DNA from: Chitinophaga hostae
GTDB taxonomy: Bacteria; Bacteroidota; Bacteroidia; Chitinophagales; Chitinophagaceae
Assembly: GCF_018224885.1 (NCBI RefSeq)
Contig: NZ_JAGTXB010000006.1
Span: 62,001-126,000, forward strand
Reading direction: 5' to 3'
DNA: 64,000 nt
Shown here: positions 8,888-17,974 of the stretch, one piece after another
Position numbering within the stretch: the first letter of the stretch is position 1
Layout: each line of letters begins with the position of its first letter
Translations under genes and position numbers: made by a program
Notes under the pieces: model-generated
What the model saw: the letters and a program-made list of their open reading frames with translations, nothing else
Told to the model about the DNA's origin: nothing
The model's database searches: none

Positions 8888-10333
8888 ATGAGAATATCCC
8901 GAATAGCAGGAGTAATCCTGGTTTTATTGTTTGCTAACATATCATCCGCTGTAGCACAGGATACGTGGAGCTTGCAACGTTGTGTGGACTATGCTTTGCA
9001 AAATAACCTGACGGTTAAACAACAGGAAATACAAAGACGACTGGCCGAGTTAACCTTGAAGCAAAGTCGCCTGAGTATGATCCCCGGTGCCAGTATTGAT
9101 TTCGGCGGAGGATACAGACAAGGACGTAACCCCAGCCCGCAAACGAATACTTATATTACCCAGTCGTTTTTTTCCGCAGATGGCGGATTGAGCGTAGGGG
9201 GTGATATTTTCAACTGGTTCTATAAGCAACATACGATCGCTGCCAATAAATATGACCTGCAGTCCAATAGCTTCCTGTTGCAGAAAGCCCGTAATGACCT
9301 CGCTTTTAATGTGGCAACCGCTTTTTTACAGATCCTGTTAAATAATGAACAGGAGAAAGTTAACGAAGTACAGGTGCAACAAACGATGTCGAACCTGGAG
9401 AATACAAAGAAACTGGTGATCGCCGGTTCTGTTCCGGAAAGTAACCAGGCCGACCTGGAAGCACAGCTGGCACAGGATAGTACCAACCTGGTAACTGCAA
9501 AAAATAATGTAATACTTTCTATCCTGCAGTTGAAAGCATACCTGAACCTGGGCTTCGAAATCCCTTTTCAGCCGGAAATACCAGCTAATATTGAAACGCT
9601 GCCCTTACAGCCTTTAAATGAAATGGCGCCGGAAATGGTATACAGCGCTGCTATGAGCACCTATCCGCTGGTGAAATCAGACCAGTTGAAGATACAGTCG
9701 GCACAAAGCAATTTTAAAGCAGCCCGTTCACAGATGTTCCCCAAGTTGTCGTTTTCGGCCAGCCTGGGATCATCTTACTCCAATAATATAGAAAAGTTTA
9801 ACCAGGGTAACCTGGTGTTAAGAAAAGATACCATCGGCGTGGTAAGTAATACCAACGTACCGGTAACCACCTTCACACCAACCTTCCCTAACCAGTATTA
9901 CTCAAAAATGCCATTCTCCGATCAGCTGGACCAGAACTTCCAGCAATCGGTTCGCGCCACGCTGAGTATTCCTATTTTTAACGGATGGCAGGCACATGCC
10001 GGTATGGCCAAAGCCAAACTGAATGTCCAAAACCTCGAGTTGACCCGCGACCTGGATAACCAGAAACTGAAACAGGATATTTATACCGCACATGCCAATG
10101 CAATTGCGGCCCTGCAAAAGTTTAATGCATCCACCAAAGGAGTGATGGCGGCACAGAAAGCGTACGATTTTGCCACCAAACGCTTTAACCTGGGATTAAT
10201 GAATACCATTGATTATATCACTACCCAAAGTAAATTGTTCACCGCGCAAATACAAAAGGTGTCCGCGCAATACGATTATATATTTAAAATGAAATTGCTG
10301 GAATTCTACAGAGATCAAAAAATATCGCTGTAG
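8888..10333 (+). CDS. TolC-family outer-membrane efflux protein
   Basis: From the ATG at 8888 this is 481 aa, beginning with a clear signal peptide (MRISRIAGVILVLLFANISS, cleavage probably after AVAQ). The in-frame ATG at 8780 would put 36 extra polar residues before the signal peptide and is unlikely. The mature part begins DTWSLQRCVDYALQNN, the standard opening of outer-membrane efflux (OEP) proteins. It has two repeats rich in long alpha-helical stretches with FNVATAFLQILL- and LNVQNLELTRDL-type sequences. It should form the trimeric outer-membrane and periplasmic channel of the tripartite exporter. A TATTTTTG box lies only 7 nt before the ATG, so some transcripts may start at or near the start codon. 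Confidence 0.93.
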   Translation: MRISRIAGVILVLLFANISSAVAQDTWSLQRCVDYALQNNLTVKQQEIQRRLAELTLKQSRLSMIPGASIDFGGGYRQGRNPSPQTNTYITQSFFSADGGLSVGGDIFNWFYKQHTIAANKYDLQSNSFLLQKARNDLAFNVATAFLQILLNNEQEKVNEVQVQQTMSNLENTKKLVIAGSVPESNQADLEAQLAQDSTNLVTAKNNVILSILQLKAYLNLGFEIPFQPEIPANIETLPLQPLNEMAPEMVYSAAMSTYPLVKSDQLKIQSAQSNFKAARSQMFPKLSFSASLGSSYSNNIEKFNQGNLVLRKDTIGVVSNTNVPVTTFTPTFPNQYYSKMPFSDQLDQNFQQSVRATLSIPIFNGWQAHAGMAKAKLNVQNLELTRDLDNQKLKQDIYTAHANAIAALQKFNASTKGVMAAQKAYDFATKRFNLGLMNTIDYITTQSKLFTAQIQKVSAQYDYIFKMKLLEFYRDQKISL

Positions 10334-10358
10334 CGATGCCGGGAAATTAAATTGCTTT

Positions 10359-11744
10359 ATGAAGAAAAAGACACTTTATTGGCTCATAGGCATACTTTGT
10401 TCACTCGTTATTTTGCTCCTGGTACTGAAAGCGTCCGGGGTTATTGGTAAGGAAGAAGGGATTAAAGTTGCTGTAGACAAAGCTTCTAACAGAAATATTA
10501 TAGAAGTGGTAACCGCCAGCGGTAAAATTTATCCTGAAATAGAAGTAAAGGTAAGTTCCGACGTATCCGGTGAAATCACCGATCTGCTTGTGCTCGAAGG
10601 CGATTCCGTTAAAAAGGGACAGGTACTGGCACGCATATACGCAGATATTTATGGCTCTATGGTAGACAAAGCCGCAGCCTCTGTAAGCCAGCAACAGGCA
10701 CAGCTGGCCAATTCTACCGCTGCCCTGAGTTCCTTTAAAGCCCGGTTAGCCCAGAACAAGGCCGCTTACGACCGTAACAAAGAGCTGCTCGGCCAGAAAG
10801 TGATCTCTAAATCTGAATTTGAAACCGCAGAAGCTACCTATCTCGCCTCCCTGGCAGATTATAACGCGGCTGTTCAACAAATAAACGGGAATAAATTTGC
10901 CATCCAGAGCGCAAGAGCCGATCTGAATGAAGCCCACAAGAACCTGGGCCGTACTACCATTGCCGCCCCCATGAGCGGCATCATCTCCCTGTTGTCTGTA
11001 AAGAAAGGCGAACGCGTGGTAGGTACCGCACAAATGACCGGTACGGAAATGCTGCGTATAGCCGATATGAATACCATGGAAGTACAGGTGGATGTGGGAG
11101 AAAATGATGTGCCCAAGGTAAAATACGGCGATACCGCTATCATTGAAGTGGACGCCTATAACAATCGCCAGTTCAAAGGTATTGTTACCCAGATTGCCAG
11201 TTCCAGTAAAGGAGCCGCTACAGCTACGGTAAGTACCGCCTCTTCTGCCGAACAGGTAACCAGTTATATAGTACACATCCGTATCCTGCCGGAAAGCTAC
11301 CAGGACCTGATCGACAAAGCCGGTAAAAGAACATTTCCTTTCCGCCCCGGTATGAGCGCCAGCGTAGATATTCAAACCAGGCATGTAAACGACGTACTCA
11401 CTATTCCTATTAACGCGGTAACCACCCGTGATGCCGATTCAACAAAGAACCACGGTGGTAAAGATAAAAAGCCGCAACAGGATGATACCACGCCAGGTTC
11501 TTCTGCCAGTACAAAACCTACCCTCAACGAAGTAGTATTTGTGTTACAGAAAGATGGTACCGTAAAAATGGTGTCCGTAAAAACAGGCGTACAGGACGAT
11601 GCCTGGATCCAGATCACCTCCGGATTGAGCCCGGGAGAACAGGTGATCAGCGCACCATATACCGCCATTTCCAGGTTGCTGGAAAATGGTAAAAAGGTAA
11701 AAGTGGTACCGAAAACAGATTTATTCGAAGGACAAGCGAAATAA
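10359..11744 (+). CDS. HlyD/MacA-type periplasmic adaptor (membrane fusion protein)
   Basis: This 461-aa protein is anchored by an N-terminal helix (about residues 6-27). A barrel-sandwich (lipoyl-like) half follows, with GKIYPEIEVKVSSDVSGEI. Then come an Ala/Gln-rich coiled-coil hairpin (about 105-200), the second half with TTIAAPMSGIISLLSVKKGE, and a beta-barrel domain. A charged and Ser/Thr-rich insert near residues 365-395 precedes the C-terminal domain. It bridges the inner-membrane permease and the outer-membrane channel. The position 25 nt after the TolC-like gene completes a MacAB-TolC-like set in one operon, though the gene order (permeases, ATPase, channel, adaptor) is unusual. A 43-bp inverted repeat follows the stop codon. 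Confidence 0.94.
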   Translation: MKKKTLYWLIGILCSLVILLLVLKASGVIGKEEGIKVAVDKASNRNIIEVVTASGKIYPEIEVKVSSDVSGEITDLLVLEGDSVKKGQVLARIYADIYGSMVDKAAASVSQQQAQLANSTAALSSFKARLAQNKAAYDRNKELLGQKVISKSEFETAEATYLASLADYNAAVQQINGNKFAIQSARADLNEAHKNLGRTTIAAPMSGIISLLSVKKGERVVGTAQMTGTEMLRIADMNTMEVQVDVGENDVPKVKYGDTAIIEVDAYNNRQFKGIVTQIASSSKGAATATVSTASSAEQVTSYIVHIRILPESYQDLIDKAGKRTFPFRPGMSASVDIQTRHVNDVLTIPINAVTTRDADSTKNHGGKDKKPQQDDTTPGSSASTKPTLNEVVFVLQKDGTVKMVSVKTGVQDDAWIQITSGLSPGEQVISAPYTAISRLLENGKKVKVVPKTDLFEGQAK

Positions 11745-11854
11745 AGCATAAAGGCTAAAGCAAAAAGCTATTGAGGCGAATGATCAGCACAAAGGGTGTA
11801 ATTCCCGCTGAGATCATTCGCCTCAATAGCTTTTTGCTTTAGCCCTTATGCTTT
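11743..11854. repeat. Long inverted repeat between the exporter operon and gpsA
   Basis: Two 43-nt arms (11743-11785 and 11812-11854) are complementary with a single mismatch and flank a 26-nt loop. The arms contain AAAGCAAAAAGCTATTGA, a motif also found in the inverted repeat at 42951-43077. It overlaps the adaptor stop codon and ends 33 nt before the probable gpsA start. It can act as a transcription terminator for the exporter operon. The recurrence suggests a dispersed repeat family rather than a simple terminator. Confidence 0.85.
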
Positions 11855-11887
11855 AAGCTTTTCCTTATATTGCGTAAAAATTGCATT

Positions 11888-12910
11888 GTGAGCAAGAGCA
11901 TTGGTATAATTGGCAGTGGCAGCTGGGCCACTGCGCTGGCAAAAATTCTGACAGACAACGGGCACGCTATACATTGGTGGATCAGGAATGAAGATACCAT
12001 CCGTCATATGCAGCTGCGTCATCATAATAAACATTATCTCACCTCCGTATATTTTGATACCAGCCTCTTATCGCTTAGCAGCGATGTAAAGGCAGTAGTA
12101 GCCGCCTGTGATGAGCTGGTGCTGGCAGTGCCTTCCGCTTTCCTGGAAGATGTTTTAAGCCAGCTTTCGCCTGATGCTTTACGCAATAAGAAAGTTATTT
12201 CGGCTATCAAAGGCCTGGTACCCAGTAATAATGAGTTGATAGGAAAGTACCTGCATGCTCAATTCGCTTTGCCGGCCAGCCAGTATTTTACTATTACAGG
12301 CCCTTGCCATGCGGAGGAAGTAGCCAACGAAAAATTGTCTTACCTCACTTTCTCCGGCACCCACCTGGCTGATGCGCAGGCCATCGCCGATAAGTTTACC
12401 GGTAGCTATCTTCAAACCATTGTAAATACAGACGTGATAGGCGTGCAGCTGGCGGCGGTGCTAAAAAATATTTATGCGCTGGGAGCCGGTATTGCACACG
12501 GACAGGAATATGGAGATAACTTCCTTAGCGTATTTATAACCAACTGTTTCCGGGAAATGCAACATTTCCTCGAGAAATATGAAGAACAAAAAGCATTGGT
12601 AGCGGGCATGGAGCCTATGGTACATAATTACAGCGCCAGCGCTTACCTGGGCGATCTGTTGGTGACCTGCTACTCCCTGCATAGCCGTAACCGCACGTTT
12701 GGTAATATGATCGGGAAGGGATACAGTGTGAAGGCCGCTCAGCTGGAGCTGAATATGATTGCAGAAGGCTATTATGCCAGCAAATGCATGCATGAAATGA
12801 ACAGGAGTATCGGGGCTTATATGCCGGTAGCGCAGGCGGTATATGCTATTTTATGGCAACAGGTGCATCCGTCAGAAGCTTTCCTGTCGCTGGAGAAAGG
12901 CTTTATCTAG
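11888..12910 (+). CDS. gpsA: NAD(P)-dependent glycerol-3-phosphate dehydrogenase
   Basis: It reduces dihydroxyacetone phosphate to sn-glycerol 3-phosphate for phospholipid synthesis in the cytoplasm. The Rossmann motif GIIGSGSWAT sits right at the N-terminus, followed by the family motifs ISAIKGL, ITGPCHAEEVA, the catalytic-lysine segment AAVLKNIYALGAGIA, and SASAYLGDLLVTC. I prefer the GTG at 11888 (340 aa), which starts three residues before the Rossmann strand. A TTG at 11870 (346 aa) is also possible. Length and motif order are normal for GpsA. It appears to be a single-gene unit between two long inverted repeats. Confidence 0.95.
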   Translation: MSKSIGIIGSGSWATALAKILTDNGHAIHWWIRNEDTIRHMQLRHHNKHYLTSVYFDTSLLSLSSDVKAVVAACDELVLAVPSAFLEDVLSQLSPDALRNKKVISAIKGLVPSNNELIGKYLHAQFALPASQYFTITGPCHAEEVANEKLSYLTFSGTHLADAQAIADKFTGSYLQTIVNTDVIGVQLAAVLKNIYALGAGIAHGQEYGDNFLSVFITNCFREMQHFLEKYEEQKALVAGMEPMVHNYSASAYLGDLLVTCYSLHSRNRTFGNMIGKGYSVKAAQLELNMIAEGYYASKCMHEMNRSIGAYMPVAQAVYAILWQQVHPSEAFLSLEKGFI

Positions 12911-12918
12911 CAATATTC

Positions 12919-13056
12919 CCCGCAAAAACACAAAGCAGTATTTATTTTTAATGGTGTAGCTGTAAGCAGCATGTCCAGGTTTTTAGAAATGGTATGGCTG
13001 GAAACAGCATGCCCATGGTGTAAGTTACTATCCCTACTGCTTTGTGTTTTTGCCGG
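12919..13056. repeat. Long-range inverted repeat between convergent genes
   Basis: An arm beginning at 12919 (CCGCAAAAACACAAAGCAGTA) is complementary, with one mismatch, to an arm ending near 13056 (TACTGCTTTGTGTTTTTGCC). About 95 nt lie between, containing further short self-complementary pieces such as GCATG repeats. It lies between the stop codons of gpsA and the convergent small gene at 13068, so it could terminate both. The spacing is much wider than in an ordinary terminator hairpin. Confidence 0.6.
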
Positions 13057-13067
13057 AAAACTATATC

Positions 13068-13346
13068 CTAAAAATCATCGTAATCCTCATAGTTATCCTC
13101 GCCAATCTTTATAATAGCCCGCACATTGGGAAAATACTGCTTTATCAGGGTCGCAATCCGCGTAAAAAGGTAGTCACTTAATACCGGCCCCTCATAATAT
13201 TCAATTTCGTTGGTTTCGTCGGAGATGATGTACTCTGTAATGTTTCGGTCTATAACAGCCTGAAACCTCCTTTGCCGCGGGAGTTTCCGCAAATTGATTT
13301 TGGTAGGTACACCATCTACATTGAATGTACATGCAATGTTTCGCAT
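13068..13346 (-). CDS. Small conserved-looking protein of unknown function
   Basis: I do not recognise the family. From the ATG at 13346 it encodes 92 aa; a longer start at 13397 would give 109 aa. The chain begins MRNIACTFNVDGVPTKINLR, is basic in the first half and acidic at the end (EDNYEDYDDF), and has no membrane segment or signal peptide. The alternating polar/hydrophobic pattern suggests a small alpha/beta fold. It is convergent with gpsA and divergent from the glycosyltransferase unit. Confidence 0.6.
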   Translation of the reverse strand: MRNIACTFNVDGVPTKINLRKLPRQRRFQAVIDRNITEYIISDETNEIEYYEGPVLSDYLFTRIATLIKQYFPNVRAIIKIGEDNYEDYDDF

Positions 13347-13776
13347 AACGGCGATTGGGTTTAAATGAGAAAACGTAATGGTTGAGTTGTGTTTCACATG
13401 GCAGCCTTGGTGTGCTTACTTCTGCTAAAATAAGCTGATATGGACAAAAGACCAGTATTGACCGTTTATGTTGAACTAATGTTGTCATTTGTGCCATTTT
13501 AAACCCATTTGCCAATTAATTACAATACAATTGTAGCTAATTATGTTTATATGCTATGTTAATAGAATGTAAATACGAATTATTTAAATCTGTTACAGCA
13601 CCTGTGGAGATGGGACAGGAAGCGTGGAATTAATTCCACAGAATTTGACAGCCCAATCCGTTGCAACCCTTACATGCAGGCATTGGATTGAAATTTGGAT
13701 CATCCTATTTCCCCCGCTGTGAATAAGGGGCTTGGTTAGTTTAGTTGTTAACTGTGTATGTAAAAACTTTTTACCA
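13347..13776. other. Intergenic regulatory region upstream of the glycosyltransferase gene
   Basis: No convincing gene was found in these 430 bases. They hold a perfect 16-bp palindrome (GTGGAATTAATTCCAC, 13624-13639), an overlapping inverted repeat ATTCCACAGAAT (13633-13644) that also occurs at 21025-21036, and the promoter-like element at 13677-13702. The arrangement suggests regulated transcription of the downstream genes. Confidence 0.6.
13677..13702 (+). promoter_or_regulatory. Candidate sigma-54-like promoter element, copy 1
   Basis: A 26-bp sequence containing TTGG-N10-GG (GG at 13685-13686 and 13697-13698) matches the element at 21175-21200 in 23 of 26 positions. The spacing is that of -24/-12 promoters, but the second dinucleotide is GG, not the usual GC. 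A 16-bp palindrome is centred about 54 nt upstream of the first GG, a plausible enhancer site. The sigma-54 activator encoded at 16491 is a natural candidate regulator. Confidence 0.45.
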
Positions 13777-16050
13777 ATGAAGATCAGAACCTTGCTTTTT
13801 GTTACATCTTATCCACCTCGCGAATGCGGCATCGCCACTTTCGCGCAGGACCTGGTAAACGCAATGAATAAAAACTTTGCCGGTAACCTGAATATAGAAA
13901 TAGCGGCATTGGAAGAATCAGGGAAACCAGCAAACATCAAACAATCGCCTGTTACATATTCGGTTAACCCATTTGATATTGATAATTGTATCGACTTCGC
14001 CCAGAAAATAAATGAAAACAATAAAATAGACCTGGTGTGTTTTGAACATGAGTTTGGGCTGTACGGCGGTGAGTACGGACATAATCTCCTGGCAATGTTA
14101 TCCTTACTGGATAAGCCTTTCGTGGTTCGTTTCCATACAGTACTGCCATACCCGGATCTCAAATGCACCAAAGTAGTGAGCCTCATCAGCACATTGGCAG
14201 CAAAAGTAATTGTGATGACCCGCTCATCTGCCGAACTGCTTCAGCAGGTATACCATGTACCGGCCGACAAAATTGTGCATATACCACATGGTACCCATGC
14301 CCATATTGTAGATGATATACCGGCATTAAAAAGCCACTATAACCTGGACGGAAAATTGGTGCTTACCACCTTTGGCCTCCTGAGCGAAAACAAAGGCATA
14401 GAAACGGCTATCAGGGCGATGAAGGATATTGTAAAACAATACCCTGATGTGATATACCTGGTGCTGGGAAAAACACATCCCGTAATATTTTCAAGAGAAG
14501 GGGAAAAATACCGGAACTCGCTGGAAAACCTGGTCACTGAACTCGGATTACAGCAACATGTGAGATTTGTCAATTCCTATCTCTCGCTGAAAACATTGCT
14601 TGATTATTTATCGCTGACAGACATCTACCTGTTTACCTCCAAAGATCCGCATCAGGCGGTAAGCGGTACCTTCGTGTACGCGATGAGCGCAGGTTGCGCC
14701 GTTATTTCTACCTCGTTTGTACAAGCCCGCGAAATGCTGGAAGACGGCGCCGGATGCCTGATCGATTTCAATAATCCTGAACAGCTCGCGGCCAGCGCAC
14801 TTCAGTTATTGGGAAATGCTGACCTGCGGCAGCAAATGAGCCGGTCGGCCATCGAAAAAACACGCAGCTCCATCTGGGAAAATGTTGCCATCGCGCACAT
14901 GAGCGTGATCAGTGAAGCACTGGCAGAAGATAAAATTCTTCCCAATCTGCCGCCGCCTTATCTCGACCATGTTGATCGTATGACCGACGAATTCGGCATG
15001 CTGCAATTTTCAAAACACGATGTGCCGGATCCGCAATTCGGATATACCCTCGACGATAATGCCAGGGCGCTCATAGCGATGTGTATGTATGCCAATGAGC
15101 TGAAATCCAATACATTCGTTAACGCGCTATGTCGCAAATACCTCGATTTTATCAGCTATTGCCAGAAACCATCCGGCAAATTTCTCAATTACGTGGAATG
15201 TGGCGGAGGCTTTTGCAGCATGAATGAGGAAGTAAACCTGGAAGACGCTAATGGCCGCGCCGTGTGGGCGCTGGGCTACGCACTGTCATCACACAACAAT
15301 CTCCCGTTTGATGCAGTGCAGGACGCTTTATCCCTCTTCAGACAATGTTTTAGCTGGATGGAATCACTGCAGTCGCCAAGGGCTATCGCCTTTACCATTA
15401 AAGGACTGTATTATTTCCTCCGTTACAAACAAGGTGAAAGAGCGGCAGAGATCCTGCAGAACCTGGCGGCAAAATTGTACAATAACTACAAAGATGAAGC
15501 AGATGAGAACTGGCATTGGTATGAATCCTACCTGACGTATGGTAATGCAGTGCTGCCCGAGGCAATGTTGATGGCATACCAGGTAACGGGTATAGAAGCA
15601 TACCGCAAAACTGCGGAAGACAGCCTGACTTTCCTTTGCAGCAAAACCTTTACCGACAGCCACATGAAAGTGATCAGCAACAAAACCTGGTATCATAAAC
15701 ATACGAATCAAGAGCCAGAGGATGGCGGCGAACAATCCATCGAAGTCGCCTATACCATGTTGGCAATGAATACATTTTATACAGTCACAAAAAATAATTC
15801 ATATCTGGAAAAAATGCGTTTGGCATTCAGTTGGTATTTGGGTAATAATCACCTGAAACAACTTGTTTATAATCCGTTAACTTACGGTTGCTATGATGGC
15901 CTGGAGAAGAATAATATAAACCAGAACCAGGGCGCTGAATCAACCGTGTGTTACCTGATAGCCAGACTTTTGATGGAACAATGGAATAAACATAAATATG
16001 TTACAACGAAACAAAGTAGCCTGGAGCCTGTTAAACTCGGCTTCAACTGA
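13777..16050 (+). CDS. GT4-like glycosyltransferase fused to a C-terminal helical (alpha/alpha-toroid-like) domain
   Basis: From the ATG at 13777 this is 757 aa; a TTG at 13732 would add 15 residues. Residues 1 to about 370 form a GT-B fold with an N-terminal glycine/proline loop (TSYPPRECGIATFAQDL) and the nucleotide-sugar half (GLLSENKGIETAIRAM, VSGTFVYAMSAGCAVIST). The GT4 EX7E position reads Q-X7-Y here, so both usual glutamates are absent. Residues from about 400 to 757 are a separate all-helical domain with acidic clusters (YTLDDNARALIAM, EDANGRAVWALG, DGGEQSIEVAY), resembling an alpha/alpha-toroid. No signal peptide is present, so it is probably cytoplasmic. The acceptor and product are unknown. 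Two response-regulator genes follow closely. Confidence 0.8.
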   Translation: MKIRTLLFVTSYPPRECGIATFAQDLVNAMNKNFAGNLNIEIAALEESGKPANIKQSPVTYSVNPFDIDNCIDFAQKINENNKIDLVCFEHEFGLYGGEYGHNLLAMLSLLDKPFVVRFHTVLPYPDLKCTKVVSLISTLAAKVIVMTRSSAELLQQVYHVPADKIVHIPHGTHAHIVDDIPALKSHYNLDGKLVLTTFGLLSENKGIETAIRAMKDIVKQYPDVIYLVLGKTHPVIFSREGEKYRNSLENLVTELGLQQHVRFVNSYLSLKTLLDYLSLTDIYLFTSKDPHQAVSGTFVYAMSAGCAVISTSFVQAREMLEDGAGCLIDFNNPEQLAASALQLLGNADLRQQMSRSAIEKTRSSIWENVAIAHMSVISEALAEDKILPNLPPPYLDHVDRMTDEFGMLQFSKHDVPDPQFGYTLDDNARALIAMCMYANELKSNTFVNALCRKYLDFISYCQKPSGKFLNYVECGGGFCSMNEEVNLEDANGRAVWALGYALSSHNNLPFDAVQDALSLFRQCFSWMESLQSPRAIAFTIKGLYYFLRYKQGERAAEILQNLAAKLYNNYKDEADENWHWYESYLTYGNAVLPEAMLMAYQVTGIEAYRKTAEDSLTFLCSKTFTDSHMKVISNKTWYHKHTNQEPEDGGEQSIEVAYTMLAMNTFYTVTKNNSYLEKMRLAFSWYLGNNHLKQLVYNPLTYGCYDGLEKNNINQNQGAESTVCYLIARLLMEQWNKHKYVTTKQSSLEPVKLGFN

Positions 16051-16057
16051 TAGCACA

Positions 16058-16420
16058 ATGAAATATCCCAGTATACTGATAATAGATGATGAACCGGATA
16101 TCTGCAGATTATTGCAACTCACACTTGTACGTCACGGATATACTGTGAAATATGTACATGAACTGGGTGAAGGGATGCAGGCCATTTTCAAACATCAGCC
16201 AGACCTGCTTTTCCTGGATATCCACCTGCCGGATGGCTCCGGACTGGAGGCGTTGCCGGTTATAAAAGAAAAATGTCCAACACTGCCTGTTATCACCATC
16301 AGCGCATACGACAATGCCATGGAAAAACAGATCGCGCTGAAAGCAGGAGCCACTTTTTTCCTGGCTAAGCCCTTCAGTGTCAAACATGTTGATGAACTGA
16401 TAGATAATATTAAAAGCTAG
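16058..16420 (+). CDS. Single-domain CheY-like response regulator
   Basis: This 120-aa receiver domain starts at the ATG at 16058, 7 nt after the glycosyltransferase stop. It has the acidic pair DDEPD near the N-terminus, the phospho-acceptor aspartate in LLFLDIHLPDG, the switch Ser in ITISAYD and the conserved lysine in LAKPFS. There is no output domain, so it probably acts by protein contact, as a phosphate relay, or on the downstream sigma-54 activator. The position inside the same transcription unit as the glycosyltransferase suggests co-expression. Confidence 0.9.
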   Translation: MKYPSILIIDDEPDICRLLQLTLVRHGYTVKYVHELGEGMQAIFKHQPDLLFLDIHLPDGSGLEALPVIKEKCPTLPVITISAYDNAMEKQIALKAGATFFLAKPFSVKHVDELIDNIKS

Positions 16421-16490
16421 GTGCAGCTTAGTTATAATTAGTAATTTTATGCAGCTATTCTGTTGCCAATTACCCACTTATTAAAGCAGT

Positions 16491-17924
16491 ATGAAAAATA
16501 TTCTAATCATAGACGATGAAATTAATATCTGTACGCTCCTGAGCAAATTTCTCGGGAAGCACGGATTTGATGTGGATACCACCATGACGGGTAGTGCTGC
16601 ACTGAAAATGATGAAGGAAAAGACCTATGACCTCGTGCTTTGTGATTATCGGCTGAAAGATACAGACGGTGCACAGTTGTTGCAGGATATCCACCAGATC
16701 AATCCCGCTACCATCGTGATCATTATCACAGGTTATACCGATGTGAGAGTGGCGGTGGAAATGGTGAAAAACGGAGCATATGATTATCTCTCCAAACCAT
16801 TGTATCCCGACGAAATTCTCAGCCTCGTACATAAAGCATTTGCACATAAGGAATCCGAGCAGGAAAGACAGGCCGTAAGACCCGTGGAATCCGGCAGTGA
16901 GCCGGAAGTAAGGGAAACACTGTTATCACGCAGTCAGAATGATAAGAGCGACAAGTACGTGTATGGAGAAAGTGAAGGCGCCAAGGAATTAATCCGCCAG
17001 ATTAAGTTGGTTGCCCCTACCGATTACAGCGTTATTATTTTTGGTGAAACCGGTACCGGGAAAGAATCGGTGGCTCACCTGATACATCATCACAGTAAAA
17101 GAAGCCAGCAGCCTTTCGTTGCCCTGGATTGCGGAAGTCTTTCAAAAGAACTGGCAGCAAGTGAATTGTTTGGTCATGAAAAGGGATCTTTTACCGGCGC
17201 CATCAACACCAAAATCGGTGCATTTGAACAGGCGCAGGGAGGTACGCTTTTCCTCGATGAAATTTCCAATTTATCGTACGATATCCAGGTAGCGTTACTC
17301 CGCGTATTGCAGGAGAAATTGATCCGCAGGGTAGGCAGCCTGAAAGAAATTCCGATTGATGTACGCATTATCGTGGCATCCAATGAAAAACTGTCTGAAT
17401 CCGTACAACGTGGTAAATTCCGGGAAGATCTCTTTCATCGCCTAAATGAGTTTACTATTTATATCCCGCCATTGAGAGAGCGCCGTGATGACCTGCCTTT
17501 ATTTACCACTGCCTTTGTAAACCAGGTGGAAAGAGAGTTGGACAAATCATGCGGAAAAATTTCTTCTGAAGTTTGGGATTGTTTCAGACAGTATAACTGG
17601 CCAGGTAATATTCGTGAACTAAAGAACGTGATCAGACGGGCTTGTTTGTTGACACCGGAAATGGAGGATATTACGATGAGCGCGCTGCCACTGGAAATGA
17701 AGGAAGCATTCTCCCAGGCGTCGGAGGAAATACATGTATCCGGAGAACTGGCTTTGTTATCCAACGATAACGATCTGAAAACAGTGGCCTTACAGGCAGA
17801 GTATAATAAGATTATTAATGTGCTGAAAGAAGTAAAATACAATAAAACCAAAGCAGCACAGGTATTGAATATAGATCGCAAAACTTTGTATAACAAACTG
17901 CGCCTGCTAAATATTAATTACTAA
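16491..17924 (+). CDS. Sigma-54-dependent response regulator (NtrC family)
   Basis: This 477-aa protein has three domains: a receiver (about 1-120, aspartate in LCDYRLKDTDG, lysine in YLSKPLYP), a AAA+ ATPase (about 155-390) and a Fis-type helix-turn-helix at the end (TKAAQVLNIDRKTLYNKLRL). The AAA+ part has Walker A GETGTGKES, the sigma-54 contact loop GSFTGA (a common variant of GAFTGA) and Walker B GGTLFLDEIS. It should activate transcription from -24/-12 promoters after phosphorylation, probably by one of the two kinases encoded just downstream on the other strand. Candidate targets are the paired elements at 13677 and 21175. Confidence 0.95.
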   Translation: MKNILIIDDEINICTLLSKFLGKHGFDVDTTMTGSAALKMMKEKTYDLVLCDYRLKDTDGAQLLQDIHQINPATIVIIITGYTDVRVAVEMVKNGAYDYLSKPLYPDEILSLVHKAFAHKESEQERQAVRPVESGSEPEVRETLLSRSQNDKSDKYVYGESEGAKELIRQIKLVAPTDYSVIIFGETGTGKESVAHLIHHHSKRSQQPFVALDCGSLSKELAASELFGHEKGSFTGAINTKIGAFEQAQGGTLFLDEISNLSYDIQVALLRVLQEKLIRRVGSLKEIPIDVRIIVASNEKLSESVQRGKFREDLFHRLNEFTIYIPPLRERRDDLPLFTTAFVNQVERELDKSCGKISSEVWDCFRQYNWPGNIRELKNVIRRACLLTPEMEDITMSALPLEMKEAFSQASEEIHVSGELALLSNDNDLKTVALQAEYNKIINVLKEVKYNKTKAAQVLNIDRKTLYNKLRLLNINY

Positions 17925-17934
17925 AGGAATATTG

Positions 17935-17972
17935 ATTGCCCGGTTAATAACGAAAGGAAATAGCCGGGCAAT
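17935..17972. terminator. Hairpin between convergent signalling genes
   Basis: The arms ATTGCCCGG (17935-17943) and CCGGGCAAT (17964-17972) pair perfectly around a 20-nt loop. They lie between the stop codon of the sigma-54 activator and that of the convergent kinase, so a bidirectional terminator is likely. No strong T-tract is present. Confidence 0.6.
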
Positions 17973-17974
17973 AT

